Shown in pieces: positions 12,689 to 23,842 of a DNA stretch of 64,000 bases. The position numbers and the translations under genes are program-made. How positions within the stretch are numbered: the first letter of the stretch is position 1; the number at the start of each line of letters is the position of its first letter. The DNA is from Mesoplasma entomophilum (GTDB lineage Bacteria > Bacillota_I > Bacilli_A > Mycoplasmatales > Mycoplasmataceae), in contig NZ_CP024966.1 of NCBI RefSeq assembly GCF_002804125.1, positions 1 to 64,000 on the forward strand, written 5' to 3'. The notes beneath the pieces are model-generated. The model saw only the letters and a program-made list of their open reading frames with translations, had not been told where the DNA came from and did no database searches.

Positions 12689-13405
12689 ATGAAAATAACA
12701 TTTCAAAATTTAATAGAAATGTCTGAAGACTCAAATGATACAACTAACAAAATAATTTCCAAAACAATACTAGAAAATTTAATGAAGGGAAAATTTTTAA
12801 ATCAAAATGAAATTTCAAAAATTTGCTTTGTAAGTGCTTCAACCGTTACTAAATTTTCTCAGACTATTGGATTTTCCGGATATAGAGAAATGATGTTTCA
12901 TTTTAAAAATGAATTCTTAACATTTTCCCAAAATAAGCAAAGTTTTAGAGAAACAAATAATTTTAAAAATCTTGAAGAATGAATTTTTAGAAATCGATTA
13001 TTTATAAATACTTTTGTTGAAGAGGTTTCTAAAGCTGAAAAAATAAACATTTTTTATTCTTGGGAACTTGCAAATAGTGCGCAAGTTTTATATGAAATTT
13101 TGCTGGAAAAAAATAAAAAGGCTTTTATAATAAACCATAATCAAGTTAATGTTGGTTTTTTAGATAATTCAATAAATGTATTTTTAATATCAGGTAAAGA
13201 TAACAGAACACTTAAAAAAATTCACAGTGAAGCAAAAAAACAAGTAAATTCAAAGAGTTTTACTATGGCATCAAAATTAAGTGGATTAGTTGAAATAAGC
13301 GATTCTCATAACATAATGTATGATATGAAGGATGATTTTTCAAATGGTTTACACAGAAATGTGGCTTCTCAGCTTTTAATGTTAGAAATTTATAAAAAAT
13401 TGTAA
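12689..13405 (+). CDS. RpiR/MurR-family transcriptional regulator (no. 1)
   Basis: RpiR proteins bind operators through an N-terminal helix-turn-helix and sense phosphosugars through a SIS domain. This 238-residue protein has an HTH of this type at about residues 35-75, with STVTKFS and GFSGYREM. The C-terminal half is shorter and less conserved than a full SIS domain. ATG 12689 is chosen because GGAGG lies at 12679-12683, five bases away; the in-frame ATG at 12677 overlaps that site. It sits between a PTS gene and a GH1 gene and is probably their local regulator. It resembles the regulator at 42950. Confidence 0.85.
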
Positions 13406-13407
13406 AA

Positions 13408-13440
13408 AAATACTTTCAAATAAAGAAAGTATTTTTTTTA
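13408..13440 (+). terminator. Terminator after RpiR no. 1
   Basis: Stem AAATACTTTC (13408-13417), loop AAATAAA, GAAAGTATTT (13425-13434), then T-run. The arm resembles the RpiR operator half-site core, so a second role is possible. Confidence 0.85.
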
Positions 13441-13524
13441 ATTCAGTTGCCTCTTTCAGTAGTGCTCTTTAAATTAGATAATAATTATATCAAATAAGAA
13501 AATTTGATAGCAAAAGGAGTAAAT

Positions 13525-14925
13525 ATGAACAAATTTCCAAAAAATTTTTTATGGGGGGCGTCAACTAGTGCTTACCAAATTGAAGGATGTGTAGAAGAAG
13601 GCGGAAAAGTTACTTCAACAATGGATTTATATGGTGATAAACCAAGCTACCCAAAGGGAATAACTGGTTTTAAGGAAGCAAGTCAGCATTATAAATATTG
13701 AAAAACAGATGTTGAAATGATGGCAAAAATGGGTTTAAAATCTTACAGATTTTCTATTTCTTGACCAAGAATTATTAAAGACGAAAATGGTAGTGTTAAT
13801 CAAGAAGGAATAAAGTATTATAACGATTTAATTGATGAATTACTAAAATATAAGATCGAACCTATTGTTACAATGTTTCACTTTGATATTCCGTTGTTTG
13901 TGATGAAAGACGGTGGGGTTCATAGCAAAAATTTTGTGAAACATTTTGAATTATACTCTGAAGTTTTACTTAAAAATTTTGGGACAAAAATAAATTATTG
14001 ATTAACAATAAACGAATTAAATATTTTAGTAATGATGGCCGACGGCTTTGAAGTCTTAGAAAAACAAGATTTATCAAAACAACTGAAAGTTTTGCATAAT
14101 TTAAATTTAGCTCAAGCAAAGGCAATAATTAAGTGCAAAGAAATTTGTCCAAATGCTAAAATAGGACCTGCACCAAATATAGCAACAGTTTATTCAAATA
14201 CATGCAAGCCTGAAGATTATACAGCTAAATTAAATGTTGAAATGATTAGAAATTGAGTTTATCTTGATGCTGTTTGCAAAGGAAAATATAGTAATATATT
14301 CATTAAATTTGCTAAAAAAATGGGAATAGATTTTGAAGTTACTAAAGATGATTTGGATACTCTATCAAAAGGCAAACCTGATTTTATTGCTTTTAATTAC
14401 TATACAACGATGACAGCACAAATGCCAACGGAAGAATCTATTAAAGAAACCAAAGAAAAATTTGATCAACAAAAAGGTCTTGTTATACCTGGTTTTGGAA
14501 TGGCAGCGAAAAATCCAAACTTGCAAAAAACTGAATTTGGTTGAGAAATTGATCCAGTTGGATTCAAAAATACACTAAGAGAAGTTTATGATAGATATGG
14601 CTTACCTGTGATGATTACCGAAAATGGAATAGGTGCTAGAGATGAATTAACAAATGATGGGAAAATTCATGACGATTATAGAATTTATTACTACGAGCAA
14701 CATATAAGACAAATGGCTGAAGCTATTTCTGATGGAGTTGAAATTATTGGATATATGCCTTGAAGCGCGATTGACTTAGTATCAACTCATGAAGGAATAT
14801 CTAAAAGATACGGATTCATATATGTTAATAGAGATGAATTTGATTTAAAAGACATGAAGAGAATTGAAAAAGATAGCTATTATTGATATAAAAATTTAAT
14901 TGAAGTAAACGGTGAAAATATTTAA
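13525..14925 (+). CDS. 6-phospho-beta-glucosidase, GH1 family (no. 1)
   Basis: It should hydrolyse the phosphorylated beta-glucoside delivered by a PTS to glucose 6-phosphate and a sugar or aglycone. The 466-residue protein begins with FPKNFLWGASTSAYQIEG, a GH1 hallmark. The acid/base glutamate is E164 in TINEL (usually T-F/L-N-E-P or NEI) and the nucleophile E366 in ITENGIG. A TTG at 13504 is in frame, but AAAGGAG just before ATG 13525 fixes the start. The ROK kinase follows after 37 bases, so an operon is likely. Substrate not determined. Confidence 0.92.
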
Positions 14926-14962
14926 ACATAGTTAACTATTTTCAAAAGGAAGGTAAATAAAA

Positions 14963-15910
14963 ATGTTAAATTATACTTTTGATATAGGTGGAACAGGAAT
15001 TAAGTGTATTGTTTTTGAGGATAAAAATGAAATAAAAGAATATCACATAGATACTAAAAGTACCCCTAACGAACAAACAAAGACAAAACTGATAGATGTT
15101 TTAGAAAAAATATCTCAAATTTTAGAAAATGAAAATAATGAATTTAATCTGGCTATTGCTATTCCAGGACCGGTTGACCATTTTAAAAAGAAAGTTTTAG
15201 CTGATTCTTCAATAATTGATACAAATATAGATTTAGAAAAATATTTTTCTAAATTTAAAAATCTTAAAAAGTTTATTCTGTACAATGATGCTAAAGCTGC
15301 TGCATATGGTGAATTCATTAAAAGAACAAAAAAAAATAAAATTGAAAACATGGCTCATTTGACAATTGGTACAGCCATTGGGTGTGGTCTTATAATAAAT
15401 AAGAAAATTCTTCATGGGAAAAATTTTAGAGCTGGCGAAGTTGGGAAAATGAGATCAAATATTTATGGAAAAGATGGATTTACTGTAACTTTAGATACAG
15501 GGTTAGGAGCTTTATTGTTTAAACATCAGTACTTTACAAAATCTGAAAAGAAACTATCAGGTTTTGAATTATTTGAAAAATATAATAATAATGATCCTTT
15601 ATGTGTTAAATTAGTTGATGAATGAATTGATCAACTTTCTAAATTTATAATAAATTTAGATTTTTGTTTGGATCTTGACTTAATAACATTGGGTGGAGCA
15701 GTTAGTTCAAATAAACAATTTGTTTCAATGCTCAACGAGGCAATAACTAAGAATAAAACCTTTGAATGAGAAGGAAGAAAATTTGAAACAAATACAGAAA
15801 TTGAGGATAAGTTTAAAATTTCTGTACTTAGAAATAAGGCTGCTTGTTATGGAGGATTAGCCTTATTAGAAACTAAATTAGAAAGAGAAAAAATATGACA
15901 AAAAAATTAG
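14963..15910 (+). CDS. ROK-family sugar kinase
   Basis: ROK proteins phosphorylate hexoses such as glucose, N-acetylmannosamine or beta-glucosides. The 315-residue protein starts FDIGGTGIKCIVF (phosphate-binding loop) and has AIAIPGPVD, NDAKAAAYGE and LTIGTAIGCGLIIN in the expected order. After GEVGKM the Cys-rich zinc motif common in ROK enzymes is missing. The C-terminus reads through a TGA and ends at TAG 15908-15910, overlapping the next gene by 16 bases. The context suggests phosphorylation of the glucose freed by the GH1 enzymes, or BglK-like action; substrate unproven. Confidence 0.85.
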
Positions 15911-17346
15911 AATTTCCTCAAAATTTTCTTTGAGGGGGAGCAACAGCAGCAAATCAAATAGAAGGAGCATACAATGTAGATGGAAAAACTTTATCATTGA
16001 TGGAAATGATACCTTTCAGAGAAATTTCTGATAGAAAAAACCATTCTTCAGGTGCACATCTAACAAATAAACAAACTTTTGCTGATTCTATTGAAAATAA
16101 AGCAGGTTTACATTTTCCGAAAAGATTTGGTATCGATTTTTACCATAGATATAAAGAAGATATTGCTTTATTTAAAGAGGCAGGTATGAAAATTTTTAGA
16201 ATGTCAATTGCATGAACAAGGATTTTTCCTAATGGAAGTAATGAAGAACCAAATAAAGCAGGATTAGAATTTTATAGAAATGTTTTTAAAGAGTGCAAAA
16301 AGCAGGGATTAGAGGTTATGGTAACTATAAACCATTTTGACTTGCCTTACTGAATTATTGAAAAAAATCTAAATTGAAAAGATAATGAATTACAAAATAG
16401 TTATTTAAAATTTGCATTTTTGGTAATTGATGAATTTAATGAATATGTAAAATATTGGCTGCCTTTTAATGAAATAAATTTAGGTGCTGTTATAACTACA
16501 TCATTATTAAGCGAAAATAAAAATTCAATGCTACAAAACGTTTTAGCATCTTATAATGACTTACATGTTCAATTTGTTTTACAAGCTAAAGTAATTCAAT
16601 ATGCAAAAAAATATAAAGATATAAAGGTAGGATGTATGGTTGCTGATTCTACTTCTTACCCAATAGATTGTAATCCAGAAAATGTGATGGAAAACTTAAA
16701 AATGGAACAAATGAAAAAATTCTTTTACTATGATGTTATGGTAAATGGCGAATACCCAGGGTACGCTTTAAGGATGTTTAAAGAGTATGGCATAAAAATT
16801 AATAAAAATCCTGAGGATGATAAAATTTTAAAGGAAAACCCAATTCAGTTTATTACTTTTAGCTATTATATGTCTGGAACCACATCTAAATCAGGAGGAG
16901 AATTAACCGAAGCAAATGGTCTAAAAGCCGGTAAAAATCCTTTTTTAAAGGCAACTGAGTGAGGATGACAAATTGATCCAATAGGTCTTAGATATACACT
17001 AAATCAACTTTGAGATAGATATCATTTGCCGTTATTTATATCTGAAAATGGTATTGGTGTTTTAGAAAAATTAGATGCTAATAATACTGTTGAAGATAAT
17101 TATAGAATTGATTACTTAGGAAAACATTTTGAACAAATAAGCGAAGCAATAAAAGATGGAGTAGATGTATTTGGTTATACAATGTGAACACCAATTGATG
17201 TTGTTTCAGCATCTACAAATGAAATGTCAAAAAGATATGGATTAATTTTTGTTGATTATGACGATTATCATAATGGAACAGGAAATAGATTTAAAAAGAA
17301 ATCGTATAATTGATTTAAAAACTTTTTAAAAACAAAAGAAATTTAA
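15895..17346 (+). CDS. 6-phospho-beta-glucosidase, GH1 family (no. 2)
   Basis: This 483-residue GH1 enzyme starts inside the end of the ROK gene (ATG 15895). It opens with [20 protein letters not shown]. Acid/base E193 lies in PFNEIN, the BglA-like variant, and nucleophile E384 in ISENGIG. It is much closer to the GH1 gene at 46366 (same length, matching blocks such as FLKATEWGWQIDPIGLR) than to the one at 13525. Both of the closer pair carry an insert near residues 40-70. Translation is probably coupled to the ROK gene. Confidence 0.92.
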
Positions 17347-17599
17347 TATTCATAGATTAAAAAATTTTTCTTGTTTGTACAGAAGAAATAATAGGCCTAT
17401 ATAAAATAGCAATATTGTTTTATATTTTAAAATTTACAAAAAACTAAAATTTAGCTTAGCTAATAGCGATATTGATGATTAATTTCTAACTATTCAAATT
17501 TTATATAAAAATGTCAGAAATTATAATTTAATTAAAAGTCATGTGCGAAAAGCAAATATAAAATGTGCAATAATAAGCACAAAAAATAAATAATTAATG

Positions 17600-17628
17600 C
17601 TGCATCATAATTAGTTGATGCAGTTTTT
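17600..17628 (+). terminator. Terminator upstream of PTS no. 2
   Basis: Perfect stem CTGCATCA (17600-17607), 8-base loop, TGATGCAG (17616-17623), then TTTTT. It lies about 250 bases after the GH1 stop and 110 before the PTS start, so it may be an attenuator rather than a plain operon end. Confidence 0.85.
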
Positions 17629-17651
17629 ATTTTAAGGTAAAGTATTAAGAT

Positions 17652-17677
17652 ATTAGTAAAGTACTTTCATTAGTAAA
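17652..17677 (+). promoter_or_regulatory. Candidate RpiR operator, PTS no. 2
   Basis: ATTAGTAAA occurs twice, at 17652-17660 and 17669-17677, a 17-base period, with the palindrome AAAGTACTTT (17658-17667) between. TTAGTAAA is also the half-site of the perfect repeat before RpiR no. 2. Binding is inferred. Confidence 0.45.
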
Positions 17678-17738
17678 AAAAATTACCATTTTTAACACTA
17701 TAAATTGGAAAATATTATTGGAAAGAAAGAGAAACGAT

Positions 17739-20459
17739 ATGGAATTTAATTTATATGCTCCAGTTGATTGTATAGTTAAGCAAATAACAAAATGCAGTGA
17801 TCCAACATTTTCTGACAAAATGTTGGGAGATGGTGTTTTAATAATACCTAAGTCAAGTCAATTTTTTAGCCCTTTTGATAATGCTAAAGTAACGCTTATT
17901 TTTGATACAAAACACGCTTATGGATTTAATTTAGGAAAAATTGAAGCTTTATTGCATTGTGGCCTTGAAACTGTTCAGTTAGCGGGTGAGCCTTTTGAAG
18001 TTCAAACAAAAGTTGGAGATGAATTAAGTAAAGGGCAAAAACTTTTTAATGTTGATTTAAACAAACTAAATTCAAAAAAACTTTCTAATGAAACACCAAT
18101 AGTATTTACATGTCAAGATAGCAAAATTAAGGTGCATGATTTTATTGAAAAAGAATATAAAGCCGGAGAGTTTATATGCAAAATAACCACTGAAGAAATT
18201 CATAATAATGATCTTGATTTGGAAAAAATTTTTGGAGGGGAAGGAAAAAATCAAAAACTTGCATCAAATATAGTTCAAAATGTTGGAGGAATAAAAAACT
18301 TTGATGAACACTATAATTGTTTTTCAAGACTTAGACTAAAAATTTTGAAAAAAGATTTAGTAAATGAAGTAGCAATAAAAAAAATTGAAGGTGTAAAAGG
18401 TATTCATTGAAATGGTAATGAAATGCAAATCATTATTGGACAGGAAGTACCTAAAGTAAAAGACGAAATTACAAACATAATTTATAAAGAGAATGATGCT
18501 ACTGCTAAAAACTCACAAGATAAAGCTAATTTGGTTAACAGAATAATAAAAGTTTTCCCAGCAGTTGGTGTTCCTTTAATTCCTATATTATTGGGGGCCG
18601 GAGTTTTTTCTTTGGTTATGATGTTATTAATGATGTTTGGAGTAATGCCAAATATAACATTGGTTAAAGAAAATGAAGATTTGACGAAAAATATTTACTA
18701 TATATTTAATCCAAATTTAAATATTTTATTTGTGATAATATTTGTTATTTCGAAATCATCGACAATTTGGATGGGAATAGGAACTTGTGTTTCGGCAGCA
18801 ATCTATTTTAAATGAAACTTTGTTTTAGCATTTGCTATAGGTATGACAATTTGTTCACCAATTTTGTGAGGAAATGGTGGACCAGCAATGTTAGGGCAAC
18901 AATATGATCCAGAAACATACATTGAAGGATGAGTATTGTTTAGATTTGCAGAAGTTTCAAATCCAATGATTCAAAGAATACTACAAATCAATGTAACGCC
19001 TATGCAAGCAAAAATAGGTGTATTACTATTAACAATATATACAGCAAAAATTTTTGATGATTGAATCAAAAAATGAATGCCAACAAGTATTGATTTTATA
19101 TGCAGAAACTTAATGATATTAACTCTTATGCCATTTATAGCGTTTTTTATTTATGGACCTATTTGAAATATTTTTGAAGGTATATTTGGACTATTTGTAC
19201 TATTAGTAACTAAATTCCCTTTAGGAATTGGTATGGGTCTACTATCTGGAATTCATCAAGTTACTGTTGTTTTCGGATTACACCAAGTAATTGGAGTTGT
19301 ATTTAATGTTGATACAATGACTCATGGTGGCGTAGCTCGTTTGACAATATCAAGTGCCATTGGTATTTGAGCTCAACTTGCAGCTTTATTAGGTGTAATA
19401 ATAGTTACAGGCGATAAAAGATTAAAAAAAGAAGGAACTCAAATGTTTATGGTTGGAGCAATTGCAGGTATAACTGAACCAATGTTATACGGAGTAAATT
19501 TTCCTAAAAAACGACCATTATACGCAGGAATGATCGGGGCGTTTGCTGGTGGTTTAATAATTTCTTGAACGAATGTTACCTTAAGAGGCGTTAGTGCATG
19601 AGGAGGACTCTATTCATTTATAGCTTTCTTCTCTCCGCCAATAGGAATTCAACCAAGTATTTTAGAACAAGAAGGTTGTTTATCAAATGTCATGAATGGA
19701 TTAATGTTTATTTTAGCTTCAGCAGTTGCATTTGGAGTTGCTATTGTTGTTTCAATGCTTATTTATAAAGAAAGGGTTTCAGAAAAAACTTTAATTAATA
19801 AAATGTTCAATGAATCAATCAAGCTTTTAAAAATTGAACAAAAAATATTGTCATTAAAAAAACAAGAAAAAATTAAATTAATAAATAGTGCTGAAATTAA
19901 AGAACTAAAATCTAAATCAAAAAAAATAATTGAAAATGCTGAAAAAAAATCTATTAAAAGAGAAGAAAAAAGCATTTTAAAAAGTGATGGAGCAAAATTT
20001 GATATAGATCAATTTTTAAAAAAACAGGAGAAACAAACTTTAAAATTATCTAAAAAAGGTAAACATTTTATGAAAAAAGGGGAATATGATAAAGCTAAAG
20101 AAATAGCCTTAAAAATTTCATCTTTAAATGATTTCAATAAATTGCAATTTTTAGAATCAAAGGCGGCACTAGCCAAATCAAAAGTTAATATTAAAGAATT
20201 GGAAAAAAAATACGAAAATATTGAAAACAAAATTTCAATATTGGTAAAAGATTTTACTTTAAATTATAAAGAATTAAGTGAAATTGATTTTACTCCTATT
20301 TATAAAAATGCTGTTGAAAGTTTATTAATTGATTATAATTATAAAGAAGAATATTCATTTAAACCAATAGAAGCTTATATAAGTGAAAAAACTCAAGAAC
20401 TGGCAAAAATTAAACGCGATCTTAGAAATGAGCAACGCTTAAAAAAAATTAAAAATTAA
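17739..20459 (+). CDS. PTS beta-glucoside-type EII, domain order A-B-C (no. 2)
   Basis: The protein has 906 residues, the largest of the three paralogues. IIA: H73 in LLHCGLETVQLAG. IIB: C194 in YNCFSRLRL. IIC: about 270-680 with GITEP at 577-581. The tail of about 225 residues is very rich in Lys and Glu and predicted by eye to be coiled coil. The in-frame TTG at 17718 is rejected; the paralogues align from ATG 17739, preceded by the purine-rich GGAAAGAAAGAG. It stands alone after a terminator and ends before a convergent gene. A long inverted repeat follows. Substrate probably a beta-glucoside, by neighbours. Confidence 0.9.
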
Positions 20460-20539
20460 TAAAAGTGATTTATTAACAAAAAATGTTTTTTATCTTTAAA
20501 AACAATAAACTATATATGGAAGTCTAGCACTTCTAGCAT

Positions 20540-20590
20540 AATGTCTCGTAAATTTTTAGCTCACAAACAGCTTAAAATTTACGAGACATT
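20540..20590. repeat. 22-bp inverted repeat between convergent genes
   Basis: Arms 20540-20561 and 20569-20590 are complementary at 21 of 22 positions around the loop CACAAAC. Outer arm ends read AATGTCTCGT and ACGAGACATT. There is no T-run on either side, unlike every clear terminator in the window. It lies between PTS no. 2 and mnmE, which converge. It may be a factor-independent stop for both or a remnant of a small mobile repeat. Confidence 0.85.
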
Positions 20591-20716
20591 CTATATATTT
20601 GATTAAATATGTTAACTAAATTATTATAGTCAAAATTTGTAAAATTAGTTTTTAATGTTATTTTTTTCTGACTGATTTCTTTTTTATGGCAAGTTTATTT
20701 TTAATAAACCTCTTTT

Positions 20717-22075
20717 TTATTTACCTAAACAATATTTTTTAAAAATATTATCAATTATTTCTTCATCATATTGTTCACCAATTAATTGATTTAAATAATC
20801 TCATGCTTCATGAAGATCAACATTGACAATATCAATTGGCATTCCATCAGTGATTGCTCTTAGTGATCTATCTAGTCTGTCCTTAACTTGCTCAACAAGT
20901 GAAATTTGTTCAAGATTAATAAGTATTAAAGAATCATTTTTTATTAATTCTTCATTTATGTGCATTTCCTCAATTCTTTTAATTAAGTTATCAATGTCGT
21001 TATTGATTGCACTGGTGTAAACATAATTTGTTTGTTCTTTATTAATTTTATTTTTTTCTTCCTCGCTAATAAATTCACTTTTATTAAAAACCAAAATATG
21101 GTTTTTACCTTTCAACTTATCAAAAATCATTTTATTTTCTTTGTCATTAATTGCTTTATAATCGATTACAAATAAAATTAATTCTGCATCATCAATCATT
21201 TTTAATGACTTTTCAATTCCAAGACCCTCTACAATATCAGCTGTTTCTCTAATACCTGCAGTATCAATTAAATTTAAGCTAATATTTTCTAAATTAATGT
21301 CTCCAGTAACTATATCTCTAGTTGTTCCATGTATATCTGTAACTATTGCTTTATCTTCATTTAGTAATGCATTCAATAAAGAAGATTTACCAACGTTAGT
21401 TTTACCAACAATTGCTGTCTTAATACCATTGGTATTTTTTAAAGCCATTTTTGATCTTTTTAATAAGTTATTAACTTCTTCATTTATGTCTGATAAGGCT
21501 TTTGTTAATTCAGAAATACTGCTGCCCTCAACATCATCATAATCAGGATAGTCAATTGAAACTTGGATTCTAGAAATAATATCTAAAAGATTCCCTTTCA
21601 AGTTAATAATGCTTTGATTATGAGCACCACTCATATTGTTAACACCAATTTTTAAAGCTAATTCATTCTTAGCAAAGATTAAGTCATTAATTCCTTCTGC
21701 TTGAATTAAATCTATTTTATTATTTAAGAATGCTCTTTGGCTAAATTCACCTTTGTTAGCCATTCTTGCACCACTCTTGATAATTAAATTGATTATTCTC
21801 TGAGTGTTTAAAATACCCCCATGACAAGCGATTTCAACAACGTTTTCACCAGTAAAGCTTGCAGGAGAAACAAATGAAGTTAAAACAACTTCATCAACCA
21901 ACTCTTGACCATCAAACATTTTTCTAACTCAAACATTTTTTTCTTCTTTAATTTTTGTTTTTAATAATTTATTAATAATGTTAAAACTGTCATCACCACT
22001 AATTCTGATTAAAGAAATAGCTTGTGTTGATATATTAGTTGTTGGTGCTACTATAGTTTGATTTAAATTGTTCAT
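20717..22075 (-). CDS. mnmE: tRNA modification GTPase MnmE (TrmE)
   Basis: MnmE with MnmG modifies the wobble uridine of several tRNAs. The minus-strand frame of 452 codons starts at ATG 22075 and stops at 20719-20717. The N-terminal domain is followed by the helical region and an inserted G domain with [15 protein letters not shown] (about residue 225), the switch region GTTRDIV, and DTAGIRET. It ends in CLGK, with the catalytic Cys of the C-(I/L/V)-GK motif. TGA Trp codons near both ends would truncate it under the standard code. Confidence 0.96.
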
Positions 22076-22117
22076 GTAGATCTCCTGTCTTTATTACTTA
22101 TTATACTATTTTAACAA

Positions 22118-22140
22118 TAAAAAAAGATTCCGAAGAATCT
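22118..22140 (-). terminator. Terminator of the YfcC-like carrier gene
   Basis: On the minus strand AGATTC, loop TTCG, GAATCT is followed by seven T residues. The UUCG tetraloop makes this a very stable hairpin. Confidence 0.88.
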
Positions 22141-22147
22141 AATTGAA

Positions 22148-23764
22148 TTAAGCAATATTACCACCAATAGCTCCACCAATTGAAATCATAACTATTGATA
22201 AGATAAGTAATATTGTTAGTATAGGTCACATTAGTTTAATAAATTTAGGATAATCTATTTTTGCAATCCCCATAGCAGCCATTATAATACCTGAGGTAGG
22301 AGTAAATAAATTAATAAACCCATTAGCCATAACAAATGCAGTAACAGACCCACTAGCTAGCACCTCAGGATCTTTTGTAATGATACCACCAGTTGATGCA
22401 AGCAATGGAAAAATTGCTTTTGCGAATCCTGAAGTAGAAGGAATAAATAATGATAGTGGAATAAATAATATAAATAGTACTATCAGAATTCCAATAGAAG
22501 AATTAATCCCACCAATTGAACTAGCTAAGCCAGATACAACTAATTGTTGTATTAATGATTTTTCCAGTGATCATCCAATCCCACCAGCAACAGCGATAAC
22601 TAGACAAACACCAAATAAATCTTTGGCACCTATCATGAATTGATCTAAGAATCCATCTTCTCCAAGTCCGTTAACAAAACCAAGAACTATTGCAGAGACT
22701 AAAAACATTGCAGAAACAACAATAAATCCACCATTTCCAAATCCTTCTGCTTGACTTGATAAGTAAGGTAGGTTTTCTTTTATTCATAAATCAAATTTAT
22801 AAAAAGGTCCTCATGTACTTTCATCCAATTTATCATTTTTAAATCCTAAAATGCTATCTCAACCGATCATATAAAAAATCATTAATATAAAAGTTAAAGC
22901 AAAAATCGTTAATGTTAATTTTCTTTTTCAGTTCATTTCAATTTTATCTGCAGCTTCACTTAAAAAAAATTTTTTATCTTCTTCCAAAGTTTTAAAAACA
23001 ATTGATTTTTGTGGATTCAGTTTAACTTTTCAAGAATATCACATAACGAATGATATAGCAGTAAAAGTCATAATAAATCAAGAAATAAGCCTTCAAACTA
23101 AACCATCACCAACAGATGTTTCTATTCCTGAATTTTGCTGTTGAATTGTGTCTACTGCAATTCCAACAGCAAAAGGGTTAACTGTTGAGTTCATAACCCC
23201 AACTCCAGCTCCAAGTAAAACTATCATAAATCCAGTTAGTTTATCAAAACCAGCAGCCATCATAAGTGGAATACAAATCATATAAAACCCTAAAGACTCT
23301 TCTGCCATTCCTTCTGTACTACCGATAATCGAAAAGAAAATCATTAATGGAATAATTGCTCATATTTCTTTTCCTTTTAAAGCTGTTGTTATATTTTGTG
23401 AAAAACCTTCAAGAGCTTTAGAGCAAATAACTATATTTAAAAAACCACCAAGCGCAACTAAGAATACAATTATTTCAGCGCCATTAACAAATCCATTAAT
23501 AGGTGCTAAAAATAAATCAAATATACCAAGCGCAACAATTTTTTCGTCATGAGCTGGAATTTTATTTCCAAGCTCATCGTTTGCTTCACTAATATGTACT
23601 GTTGTACCACTTCACTTTAGAATTCAACTTATGAAAATGATGAATGCAATAATTAATAAAAGAATAGTAAAAGCCGAAAGCATTTTAAATTGTTTTTTTT
23701 CTTGCTCATTTGGAACACTTTTGTTTTTTCTAAAAAGATTTTTTATTTTAAAATCATTTTTCAT
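22148..23764 (-). CDS. YfcC/DcuC-family membrane carrier
   Basis: The 538-residue minus-strand protein (ATG 23764, TAA 22150-22148) has about 12 hydrophobic segments. It carries the family motif SIIGSTEGMAEESLGFY, close to the GTTFGMAEE motif of YfcC-like carriers (Pfam DcuC, C4-dicarboxylate/short-chain acid/peptide carriers). It also has GAGVGVMNSTVNPFAVGIA and, near the end, SGFAKAIFPLLA. A hydrophilic loop in the middle (about 270-300) is Lys/Glu rich. Substrate cannot be told; an amino acid or small peptide is possible. The upstream gene on this strand is an APC permease, but each has its own terminator. Confidence 0.75.
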
Positions 23765-23802
23765 TTTTTATCCTTTCTCGTTAATAAGTAAAAAGATTAT
23801 AT

Positions 23803-23825
23803 AAAAAAAGAGCATCAAAGTGCTC
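23803..23825 (-). terminator. Terminator of the APC permease gene
   Basis: On the minus strand GAGCA (23825-23821), 6-base loop, TGCTC (23814-23810) and a T-run (23809-23803). Confidence 0.82.
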
Positions 23826-23842
23826 ATTAATCATTCATTGTG

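Larger units (their letters stand above)
17347..17738 (+). other. 392-base gap with terminator and PTS no. 2 control region
   Basis: No coding region is supported. From left to right the gap has an AT-rich stretch, a small hairpin TGTGC/GCACA (17564-17581), a strong terminator (17600-17628), then TTAGTAAA repeats with the palindrome AAAGTACTTT (17652-17677). It ends in a leader motif shared with PTS no. 3 (17704-17720). The part before the terminator is either the 3' tail of the GH1 transcript or an independent small RNA; the sequence does not decide. Confidence 0.5.

Noticed and set aside
16441-16500. GH1 acid/base motif NEI instead of NEP as an anomaly
   Set aside because: NEI is the normal form in BglA-type 6-phospho-beta-glucosidases, so it is not unusual.
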